Below, one piece after another: positions 60,759 to 64,000 of a stretch of DNA of 64,000 nucleotides. The position numbers and the translations under genes were made by a program. Under the pieces are notes generated by a model. It did not search any database. It was given only the letters and a program-made list of their open reading frames with translations, and was not told the origin of the DNA. Within the stretch, counting starts at the first letter, position 1. Each line of letters begins with the position of its first letter. This DNA is from an uncultured Bacilli bacterium (GTDB lineage Bacteria; Bacillota_I; Bacilli_A; RF39; UBA660): NCBI GenBank assembly GCA_958413985.1, contig CATYVZ010000005.1:39949-103948 (forward strand), read 5' to 3'.

Positions 60759-62954
60759 TTAATTTGAAATATTATTCTTTAATTGCATTTTTAAATTGGT
60801 TTTTCTTTCACGTTCGCTATTGTTATTAACTGCATAAACAAAAGCGTTCGCCTCGCCAATTAAAATCAACTTTTTTTTAGCTCTTGTAATACCTGTATAG
60901 ATAAGTTTACGATATAGCATTCTTCGATAACTATTACAAATTGGTATAACTACTAATTCAAACTCGCTACCCTGTGATTTATGGATCGAAATAATAAATC
61001 CATGGGTTATTTTGTTTAAATCTTTACTTTCATATTTAACTAAATTACCATCAAAATCAATATAGATAATTGTTTTTTTATCAATTTTTAAAATATTTTT
61101 TATAATTCCAATATCGCCATTATAGACATTGTCATCGGGCATATTTACTAACTGCAAAACTTTATCATTTTCACGATATATTATATCGCCATATTTGATT
61201 TCATTTTTACTATCGCTAGGAGGATTGAAAATTTCCTGTAATTCTTTATTTAGATTATCGATTCCATTAATTCCTTTATACATCGGCGCCATAATTTGAA
61301 CTCTTTTATAATCATAACCTTTATCGATTAATTGAAAACATAGATTTCTAAGTACTTGCCCAATCATCGATTCATTACATTTAAAAAAGGTATAATCACT
61401 TTTAGTTTCTAAAAAATTTTCACTTAAAGAATTACTTTTAATCTCATGCGCTAAGGTAGTAATGTATGAATTTTCATCTTGACGATATAAAGTATTTAAA
61501 TAAACTGTATCGATAAGATCACTTTCGATTAAATCTTTTAATACGTTGCCAGGCGCAACCGAAGGCAGCTGATTATGATCGCCAACTAAAACTAGTTTAA
61601 TATTTTTAGTCAAACCTTTTAAAAGACTGCTCAATAAATTTAAATCGATCATACTTACTTCATCGATGATAATTAGATGATGAAGATCTTTATTATATTC
61701 GTTGACAGAAAATTCATTGGTCTCTTTATTCCACTTCAAAAAACGATGAATTGTACTAGCTGGCAACAAAGTCGATTCACTCATTCTTTTACTAGCTTTT
61801 CCAGTTGGCGCTAATAAAGCAATTTCAGCCACTGCTTCATCATAATTCAAATTGTGAATTTGAATATAAAGTTCACATATAGCTTTAATGATCGTCGTTT
61901 TACCAGTTCCAGGTCCACCAGTAATAATAGTAAGATTATTTTCTAAAGCCTTATTGATCGCTTCTTTTTGTTGACTATTATATTCAATATTATTAGCATT
62001 TTCTAATTGTTTTATTTTTTTATCTAAATTATTTTTAGGAGATTTAACATTTATTAAATAGCTAAAGAAACTAGCAATATTAACCTCAGAATCATACATA
62101 TCTTTTAGATAGTACTTTTCATCTTGTAAAACAATTTTATCTTCATGTTGTAATTGCTCTAAAAATGAATCAAAATTTTCGATATTTAAATCAAAGTTTA
62201 GATAGTCGACGACACCTTTTAAAATCTCATCACGATTAAGATAGGTATCACTATTAGTATAGATAATTTTTTTCATAATATAAATAATACAAGCTTTAAT
62301 TCTACGTTCATCATCGACTGGAACAGCAAATTTTAAAGCAATTTCATCGACTTTAGGAAAAGATATATCAAGATCAGCAACTAAACGATAAGGATCGTGT
62401 TCGATATTACTGATGGTCTCTTTACGATAAGTATTATAAATATCTAATGCATCTTTCATATTAAAACCTAAATCGGTTAAATAAACTATCACTTGATGAC
62501 TTTCCTCATATTGAGATAATGTTTCATATATCTTATGAGCTTTTTTAGAACTCATCTTAGGTACTAACAAAAGACAACTTTCATCTTTTAAAATTTCATC
62601 TAATACATTTCTACCTAAGGTTTCAACTATCAATTTAGCTAAAGCAGGACCAACACCTTTAAATAAATCACTTGATAGAAAAGCTATTAAACCATCCTCA
62701 TCTTCAGGTTTTAAACGTTCATAATTACTAACTTGAAATTGCATACCATACTTAGCGTGATCGACACTTTCACCATAAAAACAGTAAATATCATCTTCGT
62801 TTAGTTCGTGAAAATAACCAGTAAATGTGACAGTTTTATTAAGATAAATCTTCATTTGGTCATCGTTAGTTTCCCTAACCTTAAAAAGACCGATAACATA
62901 GCCTTTATCGGATGAAAAGATCGTTTTTCGATAATTACCTTTTATATAATTCAT
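60759..62954 (-). CDS. recD2: RecD2-type DNA helicase
   Basis: About 731 residues, the length of RecD2 (YrrC) without RecBC. N-terminal OB-like and helix-hairpin-helix region (SDLFKGVGPALAKLIVETLG), then an SF1B helicase core: Walker A GGPGTGKTT near residue 350, LAPTGKASKRMSE, IIDEVSMIDLNLLSSLL, LVGDHNQLPSVAPGNVLKD, and the last motifs YTGITRAKKKLILIGEA. It unwinds DNA 5'-3' in repair and recombination-related steps. Start ATG 62952-62954 follows GGTGACAGAT; an earlier ATG has no site. Confidence 0.94.
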   Translation of the reverse strand: MNYIKGNYRKTIFSSDKGYVIGLFKVRETNDDQMKIYLNKTVTFTGYFHELNEDDIYCFYGESVDHAKYGMQFQVSNYERLKPEDEDGLIAFLSSDLFKGVGPALAKLIVETLGRNVLDEILKDESCLLLVPKMSSKKAHKIYETLSQYEESHQVIVYLTDLGFNMKDALDIYNTYRKETISNIEHDPYRLVADLDISFPKVDEIALKFAVPVDDERRIKACIIYIMKKIIYTNSDTYLNRDEILKGVVDYLNFDLNIENFDSFLEQLQHEDKIVLQDEKYYLKDMYDSEVNIASFFSYLINVKSPKNNLDKKIKQLENANNIEYNSQQKEAINKALENNLTIITGGPGTGKTTIIKAICELYIQIHNLNYDEAVAEIALLAPTGKASKRMSESTLLPASTIHRFLKWNKETNEFSVNEYNKDLHHLIIIDEVSMIDLNLLSSLLKGLTKNIKLVLVGDHNQLPSVAPGNVLKDLIESDLIDTVYLNTLYRQDENSYITTLAHEIKSNSLSENFLETKSDYTFFKCNESMIGQVLRNLCFQLIDKGYDYKRVQIMAPMYKGINGIDNLNKELQEIFNPPSDSKNEIKYGDIIYRENDKVLQLVNMPDDNVYNGDIGIIKNILKIDKKTIIYIDFDGNLVKYESKDLNKITHGFIISIHKSQGSEFELVVIPICNSYRRMLYRKLIYTGITRAKKKLILIGEANAFVYAVNNNSERERKTNLKMQLKNNISN

Positions 62955-63049
62955 ATCTGTCACCATCTATAATTATAGCAAAAAAAACTATAATTTTCTA
63001 TCTTTTATCATATACTCAATAAATTTTAAAGAATAATTTATGATAAAAA

Positions 63050-63077
63050 AGTCTATCACTTTAAAAGTAAATAGACT
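63050..63077 (-). terminator. Terminator after the right-edge DUF6273 gene
   Basis: AAGTCTAT and ATAGACTT pair over a 12-base loop. The loop region TTAAAAGTAAATAGAC also occurs behind the paralogue at 41849, so the terminator was duplicated together with the gene. Confidence 0.7.
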
Positions 63078-63140
63078 TATTTAAATAATTACGCTTTGCT
63101 TATTACTTATATTATAGTACCTATAAATTAAATCGCTTTT

Positions 63141-64000
63141 TTATCCTATTCGGAAAGCTGGGGAAACGCCATAATCTTTATCATTATCGCTGTTATAACT
63201 ACCATCTGTGTCGACAACATAGGCACCAAACGCACAACTTAAAGTATGATGTTGTCGCATCCACCATTTACTTGCATTTCCTTGATATGTTTTTTTTGCT
63301 TCACTATAATTATCTAAAGTTACATTATTATTCTTATAGTAATCTAATTGTCTAATCAAACTAAAACCAACGGATAAAGGTTCATCTCCCCATACTTCTT
63401 TTGGTGCTAATAAATATAGTTTATCTATTGAGGTATAACTAGCATCATCACTAAAACCTGATACTGTATAGGTATCGATTATGACATCTCTTAAATCGCT
63501 TGGTAATGCATTATATATATCTTCATTGACAAAACTATACATCTCACTTTCTGACCAAAGTATATCTGAAAGAGGGGAAAAATTAAATAATTTCATATTG
63601 TGATTAGTTATAATATCAACAAATTCTACTACAAAGCCACACGCTGTTTGTGAAAATCCTTCACTATTACATTCTTCTGGTGTTGATATATTCGCTATTC
63701 TTACTGTAAAAGTTTGTTCATCTCCATTAGTATATCCTTCTACTGTTACTTCTTTTGTATCTCCTACATTGTATAATTCTTCTGCTTTTCCTAGTTTTAT
63801 TACCTTAGCTATTGTCTCCCATGAATCTTCAGCAAATGATACTGATAATTTTGGACATTCTTCATCATCCATAACAAATTTATCATTCCAACATAATGTA
63901 TATTCATGATTATTACTCTCTACTTTTAAACTAGTTAGTTTATTGCCATTATATCCTATTTCTAATATACTTGCATTTCCTAAATTAACCATTTTTGATA
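63141..64000 (-). CDS. DUF6273-like protein, partial (right edge), paralogue of 41849-42940
   Basis: The frame is open to the right edge, so the N-terminus is outside; the paralogue carries a prepilin leader there. The visible 285 or so residues hold the same frame as the prepilin-like protein: KEVTVEGYTNGDE, TFTVRIAN, TPEECN, SQTACGFVVEF, YSFVNEDIYNALPSDLRDVIIDTYTVS and a final GVSPAFRIG. Segments between are strongly different (WWMRQHHTLSCAFGAYVVD against LWLRSPHSSYNVNFYYVAVD). Surface-exposed and ligand-type variation is an inference. Confidence 0.75.
   Translation of the reverse strand, partial: SKMVNLGNASILEIGYNGNKLTSLKVESNNHEYTLCWNDKFVMDDEECPKLSVSFAEDSWETIAKVIKLGKAEELYNVGDTKEVTVEGYTNGDEQTFTVRIANISTPEECNSEGFSQTACGFVVEFVDIITNHNMKLFNFSPLSDILWSESEMYSFVNEDIYNALPSDLRDVIIDTYTVSGFSDDASYTSIDKLYLLAPKEVWGDEPLSVGFSLIRQLDYYKNNNVTLDNYSEAKKTYQGNASKWWMRQHHTLSCAFGAYVVDTDGSYNSDNDKDYGVSPAFRIG

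Noticed and set aside
63001..63140. CRISPR-like short repeats
   Set aside because: Only hairpins were seen; no regularly spaced repeats or cas genes anywhere in the window.

Overview
The window looks like chromosome from an AT-rich, low-GC Gram-positive bacterium of class Bacilli, probably an uncultured gut lineage related to the Mollicutes or Erysipelotrichia (RF39-like). This rests on gene content: T-box leaders on aspS and pheST, MurT/GatD, MreC/MreD, ComEA/ComEC, SpoVS, SpoIIP, RecD2, and a SufC plus short SufB-type pair. TGA is used as a stop, so the code is standard. Nearly all genes lie on the minus strand, as expected for one replichore arm. Strong canonical promoters (TTGACA/TATAAT type) and hairpin-plus-T terminators separate most transcription units.

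Layout. 1-3.5 kb: accessory DNA with fused remnants of a BRO-N antirepressor gene and a large serine recombinase, then an intact RhuM-family gene, a GNAT acetyltransferase and an HExxH protein. 3.5-10.2 kb: core genes (lepB, rplS, mreCD, ssb, a sufU-like gene, spoVS, tRNA-Gly) and a divergent XRE regulator pair around a shared operator. 10.3-14.4 kb: a probable decayed island beside tRNA-Gly, with an integrase C-terminal fragment, a carboxypeptidase-like protein and several immunity-type proteins. 14.5-17.5 kb: a sporulation-type sigma factor, two poorly known genes and an Imm5-like gene. 17.7-22.3 kb: a six-gene metal and Fe-S operon (ZIP, SufC, SufB-like, GpmA, TetR, CDF). 22.4-27.7 kb: envelope proteins and T-box-controlled aspS. 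27.7-33.8 kb: an ABC exporter with its two-component system, plus lipoproteins. 34-40 kb: Tex, then murT-gatD-ppa and a DUF6273-like protein. 41-50 kb: an SDR, a prepilin-like DUF6273 protein, comEA-comEC, and T-box-controlled pheST. 50.4-52.3 kb: a pseudogene and a two-gene HIRAN/HipA-like kinase cassette. 52.4-64 kb: dinB, spoIIP, rhomboid, rluD, lspA, a solitary MraZ-like gene, a second FtsX-type permease, recD2, and a second DUF6273 paralogue running off the right edge.

The most interesting points are: a split HipA-like kinase whose partner carries a HIRAN domain; a GatD that appears to have lost both its nucleophile Cys and its catalytic His beside an intact-looking MurT; a pair of DUF6273 proteins with conserved frames and divergent ligand-type loops; a minimal SufBC operon linked to metal transport; a TCGA-rich signature in core genes that is nearly absent from the accessory blocks; and a hairpin lying between a strong Shine-Dalgarno and its start codon. 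All calls come from reading the sequence and protein families from memory; no search was run.
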